Assembly: GCF_029960785.1 (NCBI RefSeq)
Contig: NZ_JASBQE010000008.1
Span: forward strand, 1 to 64,000
DNA: 64,000 nucleotides
Direction of reading: 5' to 3'
Source: Polyangium sp. 15x6
Lineage (GTDB): Bacteria > Myxococcota_A > Polyangia > Polyangiales > Polyangiaceae
In this document: piece after piece, positions 28,914 to 37,823 of the stretch
Layout: every line of letters starts with the position of its first letter
How positions within the stretch are numbered: the first letter of the stretch is position 1
Translations under genes and position numbers: made by a program
Notes under the pieces: model-generated
The model's database searches: none
The model's input: only the letters and a program-made list of their open reading frames with translations
Told to the model about the DNA's origin: nothing

Positions 28914-31487
28914 ATGTCCACGCGCTCTCCTTCTCCGCCCCGGCGTAGCTTTGTCGGCCGGGCCGGCCTCGCCGCCCTCGTCGGCGCAGTCGCCTTCGCC
29001 ACCCTCCCCGCCGGAACGGCCCTCGCCGCCCCCAAGCTGCGAAAGCAGTTCGACGGTCACGGCGATTTCAAGCTGATCGGCAATACGCTCGGGTACGAGT
29101 GCGGCAACGTGGGGGTCGCGCCCGTCATCGGCGAGGTGGTCTGCAACGGCAGCGGCGACGGCGCCCCCGATATCCACTGGCGCGCCGACGAGCCCGCCCT
29201 CGGCAGCGCCAGCGCCTCCGAGAGCGTCACCGTCGCCGATCAACGCTCGACCGCCGCGCTCACGCTGCCGCCCGGCGCGACCGTGACCTACGCCCGCCTC
29301 TACTGGGGCGCGCGCTGGGACAACAATGGCATGCCCGACACGAGCGTGACGCTCGAGCGCCCCGGCTCGTTTTCCCCCCAGGTGATCACCGCCGACGACA
29401 GCCTCGTGAGCACGAACGTCTCGGGCGGCGTGACCGAGTATTTCTACCAGTCGACCGCGGACGTGACCTCACTCGTGGCGACCCAGGGCGCGGGCGCGTA
29501 CCGGCTCTCCGGCGTCGACTCGATCAGCTTCGTCGGCCTCGTGCAGGACCGGCTCTTCGCCGGGTGGTGGCTCGTCGTGTTCTACGAGCTGCCCTCGGAG
29601 AAGCCGCGCCACCTTGCGCTGCACGACGGCTTCGATCGGATCGGCGTCACGCCGCAGACGCTCGCGCTCTCGGGCTTCACCGTCCCCGGCGCGGCCATCG
29701 ACGGCAAGCTCGCCGTCATCGCCTACGAGGGCGACGTCGCGAGCTCCGCCGGCCAGAACGATTACCTGCGCTTCGGCACGGGCGTGCTCAGCGCCGCCAA
29801 CGACATCGTCGACGCGCAGAACCCCACGGGAAACTTCTTCAACGCCTCGCGATCGTGGCTCGGCGCCGCCGTCTCGACGGACGGCGATCTGCCGAAGCTC
29901 ACGGGCGGGCCCGGCAGCATGAGCGGGATCGATCTCGACGTGGTCGACATCTCCACGAAGATCACGGCCGGCCAGAAGACCGCGAACGTGCAGGTCGGCA
30001 ATGCTTCGGGCGCGAACGATGTCTTCTGGATCGGCGGCTTCGTCTCGTCGATCGCCACGCTCCTGCCCGATTTCTCGACCTCGACGAAGACCGCGTCGGA
30101 CGTGAACGCCGGCAAGCTCGTCGTCGGCGACGAGCTCGAATACGCGATCGCCGTGACGAACAGCGGCAACGACACGTCGATCAACACGCGCCTCGACGAT
30201 CAGCTGCCCGTGGGCGTGTCGTTCGTCCCGGGCTCGCTCGAGATCGTGCAAGGGGCCAACGCGGGCCCGAAGACGGAGCAGGCGGGCGACGATCAGGGCG
30301 AGTACATCGCCGCGACGCGCACGGTCACGGTGCGCCTCGGCGCGGGCGCGAACGCGGTTGCGGGCGGCGAGATGGCCCCGGGCGAGACGGCGCTCGTGCG
30401 CTTCCGCGTGAAGGTCGAGCCGAACGCGCCCGCGACCCTGTCGAACCAGGCGACGGTCAGCGGCGAAGGCAAGCAAGGCGCGCCGTACACGTCCTTCCCG
30501 ACCGACGGCAACGGCGTGTCGCCCGGCAATCCGCCCACGGTCGTGGTGATCGAGGAGTGCACGACGAACGCCGATTGCGGCGGCGCGACGCCGATCTGCG
30601 ACACGTCGAGCGACCCGAACGAGTGCGTGGGCTGCACCGAGGACAGCCACTGCCCCGGCGACAAACCGGTCTGCGACCCGGCGCCAAAGCAGTGCGTCTG
30701 CGTGCCCTCGGGCATGGAGACGTGCGACACGATCGACAACGACTGCGACGGGACGATCGACGAGGGCTGCAACGACAGCGACGGCGACGGGCTGCCCGAC
30801 GACGTGGAGACGATGCTCGGCACGGACCCGACCGACGCCGACACCGACAACGACGGCGTGCCCGACGGGCAAGAGCCGCTGCCCGGCGACGACACCGATG
30901 GCGACGGGCTCATCAACGCGCTCGATCCGGACAGCGACGGCGACGGGCTCTTCGACGGCACGGAGATGGGCCACGACTGCAGCGGTCCCGGGACGAACCC
31001 CGCCGCAGGCAACTGCGTGCCCGATGCGGACATGGGCGCGACGACGACCGATCCGCTCGACCCCGACACGGACAACGGCGGCGTCCCCGACGGCGAGGAG
31101 GACAAGGACAAGGACGGCGCGGTCGATCCGGGGGAAGGAGACCCGAATGAGCCGAGCGACGACACGGTCTCCTCGGGCACCGGCGGCATGGGCGGCGCAG
31201 GTGGCGCAGGTGGCGCAGGTGGCGCAGGCGGTATGGCTGGCGCAGGTGGCGCAGGCGGCGCAGGTGGCGCAGGCGGTATGGCTGGCGCAGGTGGCGCAGG
31301 TGGCGCAGGCGGAAGCGGCGGACAAGGCGGAGCCGCAGGCAGCGGCGGAGAAACGCCTCCCAGCGGCTTCGTGATCACCGGCGGCGCGTGCTCGACCGGC
31401 AAGGCGCCGTCGTCGACGGATCCGCTCGCCTGGGCCCTCGGCCTCGCGGGCGCGGCGCTCGCGCTGCGAAGGCGCCGGAGCCGTTAG
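28914..31487 (+). CDS. Surface protein with DUF11, TSP3 calcium repeats and MYXO-CTERM-like tail
   Basis: 857 residues from the ATG at 28914 (GAGG 8 nt upstream); two earlier ATGs at 28890 and 28893 are less likely. A signal peptide ends near TALA at about residue 38. Residues to about 390 are an unnamed beta-rich domain, followed by a DUF11 domain (DELEYAIAVTNSGNDTS) to about 540. Next comes a Cys-rich stretch (CTTNADCGGATPIC, ETCDTIDNDCDG) and TSP3-like D-x-D-x-D-G repeats (DSDGDGLPD, DTDNDGVPD, DTDGDGLIN) that bind calcium. A Gly/Ala linker leads to GGACST, a hydrophobic helix and RRRRSR, a MYXO-CTERM-like sorting tail for proteolytic surface anchoring. Probably displayed on the cell surface. 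Confidence 0.85.
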   Translation: MSTRSPSPPRRSFVGRAGLAALVGAVAFATLPAGTALAAPKLRKQFDGHGDFKLIGNTLGYECGNVGVAPVIGEVVCNGSGDGAPDIHWRADEPALGSASASESVTVADQRSTAALTLPPGATVTYARLYWGARWDNNGMPDTSVTLERPGSFSPQVITADDSLVSTNVSGGVTEYFYQSTADVTSLVATQGAGAYRLSGVDSISFVGLVQDRLFAGWWLVVFYELPSEKPRHLALHDGFDRIGVTPQTLALSGFTVPGAAIDGKLAVIAYEGDVASSAGQNDYLRFGTGVLSAANDIVDAQNPTGNFFNASRSWLGAAVSTDGDLPKLTGGPGSMSGIDLDVVDISTKITAGQKTANVQVGNASGANDVFWIGGFVSSIATLLPDFSTSTKTASDVNAGKLVVGDELEYAIAVTNSGNDTSINTRLDDQLPVGVSFVPGSLEIVQGANAGPKTEQAGDDQGEYIAATRTVTVRLGAGANAVAGGEMAPGETALVRFRVKVEPNAPATLSNQATVSGEGKQGAPYTSFPTDGNGVSPGNPPTVVVIEECTTNADCGGATPICDTSSDPNECVGCTEDSHCPGDKPVCDPAPKQCVCVPSGMETCDTIDNDCDGTIDEGCNDSDGDGLPDDVETMLGTDPTDADTDNDGVPDGQEPLPGDDTDGDGLINALDPDSDGDGLFDGTEMGHDCSGPGTNPAAGNCVPDADMGATTTDPLDPDTDNGGVPDGEEDKDKDGAVDPGEGDPNEPSDDTVSSGTGGMGGAGGAGGAGGAGGMAGAGGAGGAGGAGGMAGAGGAGGAGGSGGQGGAAGSGGETPPSGFVITGGACSTGKAPSSTDPLAWALGLAGAALALRRRRSR
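31183..31330 (+). repeat. Gly/Ala-coding 9-bp and 54-bp minisatellite
   Basis: A run of GGCGCAGGT-like 9-bp units codes GGA repeats. A larger unit of about 54 bp ending in GGTATGGCTGGCGCA occurs twice. It makes the flexible linker before the sorting tail and is prone to length change. Confidence 0.75.
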
Positions 31488-31728
31488 CCCGACCCCGGTC
31501 CCCCTCTCCCCCATCCTGGAGGGGGCGGGGAGCGCGATCGTGGCGAACCCCCCACACGTGAAATCGACTTCGCGTCGTGCGCGCGAGCTTCCGGGGCGTC
31601 ACGATCGCAGCGGAAACGAAGGGCCCGGGGCCCTACGCCCGCGTCGTTTTGATGGATGACCCCAAGAGTCTCACGAGGCACAATGTCGGACCGAGCGTGG
31701 CAGTAGCGAGTGCTCGGTTTCCACGCAC
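31488..31728. other. 241-bp gap before the FHA-DUF4388 gene
   Basis: C-rich and G-rich self-complementary runs occur at about 31500-31540 and GGGCCCGGGGCCC near 31620. These may form a weak terminator of the surface-protein gene. No gene or clear promoter was seen. Confidence 0.4.
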
Positions 31729-32658
31729 ATGGAACAAGCTCCACACATGACGTCTCCGTCGCGGCTCGTTCTGCGCTTCATCTCGGGAAAGTACCAGGGT
31801 GGCGAGATCCCGCTGCAGGACGCGCAGGAGCTCGTCGTCGGACGCGCGAGCGACGCGGGCATCGTCCTCGTCGAGGAGATGGTCTCGCGAAAGCACGCGC
31901 GCTTCTTGCTCTCGAACACGGATCTCACGATCGAGGATCTCGGCTCGACGAACGGCACGTTCGTGAACGGCGAAAAGATCCAGAAGAGCACGCTCAAGGA
32001 AGGCGACCGCGTGCTCATCGGCACGAGCATCCTCAAGGTGGTCTCGGCCGACACGGCCGCCGCCTCGCGCCGCAAGATGGAGCCGCCCCGCCCCTCCGTG
32101 GCGCCCCGCGGCCCCGCGCGCTCGATGTCCGGCGCGATCGAGGAGATCCCGCTGCCCGACCTCCTGCAGCTCCTCGGCACCTCGAAGAAGAGCGGCGTCC
32201 TCGTGATCACCTCGGACGACGACGTCGGAAAGATCTTCCTTCACCGAGGCATCGTCACGTACGCCGAGATCAACGAGGACGACGTGCCGCCGCTCAAGGC
32301 GGCGATCCGCATCCTCGCGTGGACGCGCGGGACGTTCGACTTCGACCCGCCTGAGGAGCGCACGCTGCCGGTGACGATCAATCTGTCCGTGCAGGAGCTC
32401 CTCATGGAGGGCCTACGGCAGATCGACGAGCTCAACGCGCTCCGGCACAAGCTGCCGGATCTCGATACGCGGCTCATCGTGCCGCACCCGCTCGGCCCCG
32501 CGCTGCGTGAGCTCTCGCCGACGGAGATCGAGGTCTTCCAGCTCGCGTACAACCACGGGCACCTCGCCCTCGTGCTGAACAAGAGCCAAGCGACGGATCT
32601 CGACACCACGCAAGCCATCATCAAGCTGCTCAACGCCGGCTATCTGCGGAAGGGCTGA
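31729..32658 (+). CDS. FHA-DUF4388 regulator, paralog 1
   Basis: 309 residues; the ATG at 31729 is preferred over the one at 31747 because paralog 2 starts with the same spacing. Residues about 15-110 are an FHA domain with VVGRASDAGIVLVEEMVSRKH, then DLGSTNGTFVNGE. After a basic linker, SMSGAIEEIPLPDLLQLLGT opens a DUF4388 domain (about 138-240) with KKSGVLVI and GKIFLHRGIVTYAE. The C-terminal 60 residues are a helical or winged-helix-like part (ALRELSPTEIEVFQLAYNHG). Cytoplasmic. Members couple Ser/Thr phosphorylation to output in myxobacterial gene control and motility pathways, with details unknown. The gene at 53984-54916 is a close paralog along the whole length. Confidence 0.88.
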   Translation: MEQAPHMTSPSRLVLRFISGKYQGGEIPLQDAQELVVGRASDAGIVLVEEMVSRKHARFLLSNTDLTIEDLGSTNGTFVNGEKIQKSTLKEGDRVLIGTSILKVVSADTAAASRRKMEPPRPSVAPRGPARSMSGAIEEIPLPDLLQLLGTSKKSGVLVITSDDDVGKIFLHRGIVTYAEINEDDVPPLKAAIRILAWTRGTFDFDPPEERTLPVTINLSVQELLMEGLRQIDELNALRHKLPDLDTRLIVPHPLGPALRELSPTEIEVFQLAYNHGHLALVLNKSQATDLDTTQAIIKLLNAGYLRKG

Positions 32659-32706
32659 CGCGCCAGGACAAACGCGCGTCCGGACGAACCCGCGACGCGC
32701 CAAAGA

Positions 32707-32739
32707 AAAAGGCCACGGGAGCGAATCCCGTGGCCTTTT
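32707..32739. terminator. Bidirectional Rho-independent terminator
   Basis: The stem GGCCACGGGA (32711-32720) pairs perfectly with 32726-32735 around a 5-nt loop. It is flanked by AAAA on the left and TTTT on the right, so it can work in both directions for the converging FHA gene and metalloprotease gene. Confidence 0.88.
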
Positions 32740-32766
32740 CGTTTCGAGCGATCCCCTCACCCCCGG

Positions 32767-32788
32767 CCCCTCTCCCGCGGGAGAGGGG
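32767..32788. repeat. 22-bp perfect palindrome
   Basis: CCCCTCTCCC and GGGAGAGGGG flank GC. It lies just past the metalloprotease stop (leftward) and may support termination. Similar C/G-rich palindromes are common in intergenic DNA of high-GC proteobacteria. Confidence 0.6.
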
Positions 32789-32808
32789 TGGGGGGAAGGT
32801 GTCTTCGA

Positions 32809-35800
32809 TCAGTCGTAGATGCCCTTCATCGACGGGTCGGCGAGGCCGTACGCCGCGAGGGCCTGACGGATGAAGAACGGCACCTCGGCGTAACGCGAGA
32901 GCTTGACGCAAGCGCGGTTCGCCGTGCAGGTGCAGCCCGTGTTGTCGGCGGCGGTGCAACGATCGGCCGACGACTGGATCGTCGAGTCGAACTTGACGAG
33001 CGGCGCGCCGTAGTTCGGCGACGTCGTGTCACTGTTGGTCCGCGCCTTGTACCAGTCGACCGTGCCGTCGTTGTTGTAGTCGACCTCGTCGACCACGTAC
33101 GCCTGCTGGAGCAGATCGTTCGCGTACTGGAGGACGCGCGCCGAGATGCCCTTCTGGACGGTCTTCTCGTACTTCGTGCCCGAGAAGAGGACCTCGGTGC
33201 CGAAGGTCTTGGCGACGTACACCTTGCCCGACGGATCGTGGAACTCGATGCGAGCGTCGAACTCGGGATCGCCGTCCACGCCCTGCTCCCACAGGCGGAG
33301 CATGTTGATCCACCACTGCTGCTGGTTCTCGGGCAGGTAGTTCATCGTCCAGGCGATCAGGAACTTCTGCTGCTCCCAGCCGATCTGGCCGTCGATGGGC
33401 ATGAGCGTGTCGACGTTGACCGACTCGCCCTCGAAGACGCCCGGATCCCAGCCGACCGCCGAGCAGACCGTCGACCCCTCGCCGGGGAAGCAGACCTGCG
33501 GGCCCTCCGCCGGCCACCAGCTCGTCCAGCCGAGCGGCGTCGACGGGAACTTCTGCGGATCGGTGATGGGGGTGCCGTTGTTCGCCTTGACCCACGCGCC
33601 CTTGAGCATGTCGTCGCCGGTCAGGTTGTTGCCCAGCCACCGGCGATAACCGTCGGGGAACACGTCCGCGAGCGAGACCGCGCGGTAACGAGCGTCGAGG
33701 AAGTCCTGACGCGAGGCGCTGATGAAGTTGTCGACCGACTCGGTGAACAACATCGAGGCCCACGCCTTGTCGTAATACGACCCGGCGTTGATCGTGTACT
33801 CGGAGTCGTAGTCGTTGCCCTTGTCGTCCGCGAGGGCGTTCTCGAGCGGCCTGCCGCCGATGCCGATCGCCGCGGGACCCGCGGGGCTGTTGTCCGAGCG
33901 ATACCCCGTGGCGCCGTTCGGCACGACGAGGACCGTGGGACCCGGCTGCGAGTAGATGTCGTCCGTCGAGCGAAGGACGAGATCGTTCGCGACCTTGTGA
34001 TGCTCGCCGTACTGCGGGCGAGAGACCTGGCGCGCGAAGTGATCGAACGCGAGGCCCGAGGCCAGGATGTTGTCCTGGTAGAACTGCTTCGCGATCGAGG
34101 GCCACTCCGAGTTGAAGTCGAAGCCGGACTCGAGCGCGAAGTCACGGTAGATGTTCACGAGCAGGCCGAGACCCTTGGCCGCGTCGCGCATCTTCGTGTT
34201 GTACCGCTCGAGCGTGCGCATCGCCGCAGCGCGAACGCTGAAGCTCTGCCGGTTGCGGCGGTAGTTGTCGAAGATGTGCCCGACTTCCTGCTGCGTGATG
34301 AAGAAGTTGAAGAGCTCGTAGACGTCCGCGCCGTTGTCGTGGCGGTAGACGGCGACGTTGCCGAGGTCGGCCCAGCGGTCCGTGGCGAAGCCGTAGGGGA
34401 CGCGCGTGCGCTTCGTCGCGTCGACGGAGCTCCAGCGACGGCCGAAGTCCACGCCGTTGTCGCGCATCGACTGCCACGGCATGTAGTCGACCTTGCGCGT
34501 CTTGCACTTGGAGTACTCGCCGTTGACCTTGACGATCAGGCCGTCGAGCAGCGGGTCCCACTTGCCGAGGCGCCCCTCGTCCCAGTCGGCCGGCTTCAGG
34601 CGCTGAACTTGCTCCTCCGTGAGCGCGGTGCAGCTCTGCGCGTCGAGCATCTTCCACGTCCGCTGGAGCTGGGAGTAGTGGATGTTCGCGCTGCCGTTCG
34701 ACGTGTACTGGTAGCCGATGATGCCGCCGAAGCCGTCCATCTTGTCGAGGGCGGCGCGGCCGAGCGGTTTGTCGGCGTTCATGTCCGTGTCGGCATGCAC
34801 CGCGACCGTCTGGCCGTAGAACATGCGCGCCGCGGCGAAGTCGTACGCGGAGAGGCCGATGAAGTCCTGCGTGACCTCACCGCCGTACTCCATGATCGAC
34901 TGGTGCATGAACATGGTGAGGAGCTGATCACGCTCGTTCGCCGTGACCTGGTCGAAGTAACGCGGCCCGACGCAGTTCTCGCTCTCGGCCTCGCTCTTGA
35001 GGTCGTTGCAAGCCGCCGTGACCTTGCCGTTCTTCGTGCGGAGCTGCCAGTACTGCGGGCGGAAGCCCCAGGCGTCCGACGAGCTCACGAAGTTGTGACG
35101 CAGGCCGATGGAGTGACCCATCTCGTGCGCCATGACCGAGTAGTGCGCCTTCTGCGCGATCCAGTGACGGATCACCTCGGCGCGATCGAGCTGGTCCTGC
35201 TTCGTGTTCGACATCGGATCCGCGAACGTGCCGTACGGCGCGCCCGTGCGCGGGTTGATGGCGTCCTTGAACTTCGCCTGGATCGCCTTGTCGAGCGACG
35301 TGAGGCCGATCGGCGAGGGGAAGGTCGCCTGCATGATGCACATGCCGCGCTCGGCGAGGGCGATCTCCTTCATGCGCGCGATGTCACGCTGCACCTGCGG
35401 GTGATTGCCACGCAGAGGCGAAGCGAAGTTCATCACGGCGTCGTTCACCGGGAGCTTGTCCGTCCCGGCGAGCTGCTGCATCGCCTTCGTCGTGAGCTGC
35501 GCCTCCATCTGCGAGCCCGCCGCACGCTGGCGGCGCGCCTCGTAGACCGGGCGGTTGGCCGAGGGCGCGAGCGCGTCGGCGCGCACGTCCCGGACCATCT
35601 GCTTCACGTTCTCGAGCGACTCGGCGAACTCGGGCTTCGTGACGATCGAGCCCTCGCCGCTCTCGACGGCCTTCATCTTGTCCGGCATGACGCCCGCGCC
35701 GCCGAGCACGCGACGCGAGAGGTCCGCCTGGCTCATCTGCGGGAGCACGCCCGTGCCGCCCGCCACCTCGCTGGCGATCGCCCAGTCCTTGACGTACGTG

Positions 35801-37638
35801 CCCTCGGTGACCTGGTCGGTCGTGAGCTCGCCGTTCAGGTACCGCATCTGATCGACGAGGCCCTGGCTGAAGAGGTCCGTCACGTGCGACCAGACGTTCG
35901 CGCTCGCGGCGATCTTCTCGCCCGTGAGCGGGTCGTCCGAGTCGACCATGATGCCCCACGGTGAGGGCGTCTGCGGCGTCGGGATGACGTTGATCTGGTG
36001 GTAGCGCAGGTCGCCCATGCGCACCGTGCGCCCCGCCGGGCCGCAGGCCGGATCGTCGGTCTCGAGGACCGGGCTGTGGCAGAGCATGATCATCTGCTGC
36101 ATCTTCGCGACAGCGATCACGCCGGGATCCACGCCGCGCTCGGAGCCGAGCTGATCCGCGATCGCCTCGCAGTTGCGACCGTCGTTCGTCTTGCCGGCAC
36201 GGCAGGCGTCGACCTCGTGGGAGAGCTGGATCAGATCCCAGTTGTCGTCCATCTGGCCGCGGTACATCGGGAACTGGCCGTCGCACGCCCCGGGATCACC
36301 GCCCGTCGCCTTGCACTCGGCGTTGCGCGCGGACATGACCGCGGCGCGCATCGCGACGTCCCACTCGTGCGTCGCCCAGTCGGTCGACTCGAAGTACTCC
36401 GGGTCCGACTCCTTGGTGTAGTACCAGGGCTGCGGGACCTCCTTGCGCAGGCGATACGGCAGCGTGCAGCGCTGCTTGAACTCGTCGCAACGCGAGCCCG
36501 CCACGCCCGTCTCCTTCGTGACCTCTTCGCACTCGTCCTCGGTGCCGTTGCCGTCGAGGTCGCGGTGCGGATCGTCGCCCGAGAGCGTCTTCTCCGGGAC
36601 GAAGCACTTCACCTCGCCCGTCATCTTCTCGGGATCGGCGTAGTAGTGGCTGCGCTCCCAGATGTTGTAACGCGCGGCGAAGCGGTACCACTTGTCGTCG
36701 CTCATGCCGTAGTTGCGGGCGTAACCCGAGCGATCGACGGTGAACGCGCCGTACGCGCTGAAGCGCTTGCCGTCCCAGTTCACCGGCTCGTAGTCGCGAT
36801 CGACCACGCGGCGGAAGGACTGGCGGATCGTGAGCTCGACGGGGTTGCAGGTGCCGGAGGGCGCCGAACCACCGAAGAAGTCGTTGTCGAGGTAGCAGGC
36901 CGGGAACTTGTCGATGCCCCAGCCGAGGTGGCTGAGGTCGATCATCTTCGGCTTCGCGAACGCCTTGTTCGTGACGTCGAAGTAGCCCGTCTCGGGATCG
37001 AAGTGCGGCGCGTCGGGATCGTTCGGATCGCTGACGTAGTAGTCGAGCGGCTCGTAGTCGACGCCGCCGTAGACGCCGAGCATGGACAACGTGTCGTAAT
37101 CGTACGAATCCACGTTGAGGTTCTTGCTCCAGTCGACGCGGAAGTACTCGCGGTCGTACCAGGGCCTGTCCGAGCCGTTCTCGACGAGGACGTTCAGCTC
37201 CTCGCCCGTCGTCGGGTTGTACTCGTAACGAATGTCGAAGTGCGACTGGATGGGGTACGCGACCACGATCACGCCCTGATCCGTCGACGGTCCGACGCCC
37301 TTCTTGCCGTCGGAGTCCTGGATGCGCTCGTAGCTCAAGCGCCCGATCAGGAGGTCCTCCGTGATCTGCCACTTCAAGCGCGCGACGGGCTGCGCGTACG
37401 TGGACGTGAACAAACCGTCCTGCGCCGCGCCGTAGCCGACGTCGACCACCGTGCCCTGTGACCAGAACTCGGGGTTGTCCGCGTCGCTGTGCAGGTCTTC
37501 ACCGACGAAGAACGACTTCGCCAGCGCGTTCGCCTGCACGCGGTTGATGGGGTCTCGCTCTTCGGCGCACCCGAGCGCCCCACCAGCGAGGAGCCCGAGG
37601 GTGGCCACGAAGGCGACCCGTATCCTCATCCATCTCAT
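32809..37638 (-). CDS. Giant metzincin-type zinc metalloprotease lipoprotein
   Basis: 1609 residues; AAGGAGGA 7 nt before the ATG at 37638 fixes the start. The signal MRWMRIRVAFVATLGLLAGG ends in the lipobox ALGC. The zinc motif HEMGHSIGLRHN near residue 835-846 is the HExxHxxGxxH metzincin signature, with a Met-turn candidate QSIMEYGG about 75 residues later. The N-terminal 800 residues are beta-rich with several Asp-rich, possibly calcium-binding segments (DPNDPDAPHFDPE, DLDGNGTEDE). The C-terminal part has Cys pairs (CTAADNTGCTCTANRAC). It resembles the large DUF4953/DUF5117-like zinc proteases. Expected on the outer membrane or in the periplasm, possibly digesting prey proteins. A candidate sigma-54 promoter lies upstream. 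Confidence 0.85.
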   Translation of the reverse strand: MRWMRIRVAFVATLGLLAGGALGCAEERDPINRVQANALAKSFFVGEDLHSDADNPEFWSQGTVVDVGYGAAQDGLFTSTYAQPVARLKWQITEDLLIGRLSYERIQDSDGKKGVGPSTDQGVIVVAYPIQSHFDIRYEYNPTTGEELNVLVENGSDRPWYDREYFRVDWSKNLNVDSYDYDTLSMLGVYGGVDYEPLDYYVSDPNDPDAPHFDPETGYFDVTNKAFAKPKMIDLSHLGWGIDKFPACYLDNDFFGGSAPSGTCNPVELTIRQSFRRVVDRDYEPVNWDGKRFSAYGAFTVDRSGYARNYGMSDDKWYRFAARYNIWERSHYYADPEKMTGEVKCFVPEKTLSGDDPHRDLDGNGTEDECEEVTKETGVAGSRCDEFKQRCTLPYRLRKEVPQPWYYTKESDPEYFESTDWATHEWDVAMRAAVMSARNAECKATGGDPGACDGQFPMYRGQMDDNWDLIQLSHEVDACRAGKTNDGRNCEAIADQLGSERGVDPGVIAVAKMQQMIMLCHSPVLETDDPACGPAGRTVRMGDLRYHQINVIPTPQTPSPWGIMVDSDDPLTGEKIAASANVWSHVTDLFSQGLVDQMRYLNGELTTDQVTEGTYVKDWAIASEVAGGTGVLPQMSQADLSRRVLGGAGVMPDKMKAVESGEGSIVTKPEFAESLENVKQMVRDVRADALAPSANRPVYEARRQRAAGSQMEAQLTTKAMQQLAGTDKLPVNDAVMNFASPLRGNHPQVQRDIARMKEIALAERGMCIMQATFPSPIGLTSLDKAIQAKFKDAINPRTGAPYGTFADPMSNTKQDQLDRAEVIRHWIAQKAHYSVMAHEMGHSIGLRHNFVSSSDAWGFRPQYWQLRTKNGKVTAACNDLKSEAESENCVGPRYFDQVTANERDQLLTMFMHQSIMEYGGEVTQDFIGLSAYDFAAARMFYGQTVAVHADTDMNADKPLGRAALDKMDGFGGIIGYQYTSNGSANIHYSQLQRTWKMLDAQSCTALTEEQVQRLKPADWDEGRLGKWDPLLDGLIVKVNGEYSKCKTRKVDYMPWQSMRDNGVDFGRRWSSVDATKRTRVPYGFATDRWADLGNVAVYRHDNGADVYELFNFFITQQEVGHIFDNYRRNRQSFSVRAAAMRTLERYNTKMRDAAKGLGLLVNIYRDFALESGFDFNSEWPSIAKQFYQDNILASGLAFDHFARQVSRPQYGEHHKVANDLVLRSTDDIYSQPGPTVLVVPNGATGYRSDNSPAGPAAIGIGGRPLENALADDKGNDYDSEYTINAGSYYDKAWASMLFTESVDNFISASRQDFLDARYRAVSLADVFPDGYRRWLGNNLTGDDMLKGAWVKANNGTPITDPQKFPSTPLGWTSWWPAEGPQVCFPGEGSTVCSAVGWDPGVFEGESVNVDTLMPIDGQIGWEQQKFLIAWTMNYLPENQQQWWINMLRLWEQGVDGDPEFDARIEFHDPSGKVYVAKTFGTEVLFSGTKYEKTVQKGISARVLQYANDLLQQAYVVDEVDYNNDGTVDWYKARTNSDTTSPNYGAPLVKFDSTIQSSADRCTAADNTGCTCTANRACVKLSRYAEVPFFIRQALAAYGLADPSMKGIYD

Positions 37639-37719
37639 CGAAGGTCCTCCTTGCACTGCCGATCCGAAGCCCGCAGAAAGCCCACGCGAGCGGGTCGATG
37701 CCCGGTCAGCGGGACTGAA

Positions 37720-37735
37720 AGCACGTTTGATGCCA
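37720..37735 (-). promoter_or_regulatory. Candidate sigma-54 (-24/-12) promoter of the metalloprotease gene
   Basis: Read leftward it is TGGCATCAAACGTGCT, which has GG and GC separated by 10 bases as in TGGCAC-N5-TTGCA. It ends 82 nt before the ATG of the metalloprotease gene. A palindrome CAAGCACTTGCTTG at about 37755-37768, just upstream, could be an activator site. One mismatch at each half-site keeps this tentative. Confidence 0.4.
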
Positions 37736-37823
37736 CAACGAATTTTCGGGCGTTTTCAAGCACTTGCTTGTTGAAGCTCGGGGCCCCGCCCGGATCCCCG
37801 TTAAAGCTCTGACACGACGATCG

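Noticed and set aside
32788-35964. A 1058-residue plus-strand open frame
   Set aside because: Antisense of the metalloprotease gene, which has a lipobox and a metzincin motif.
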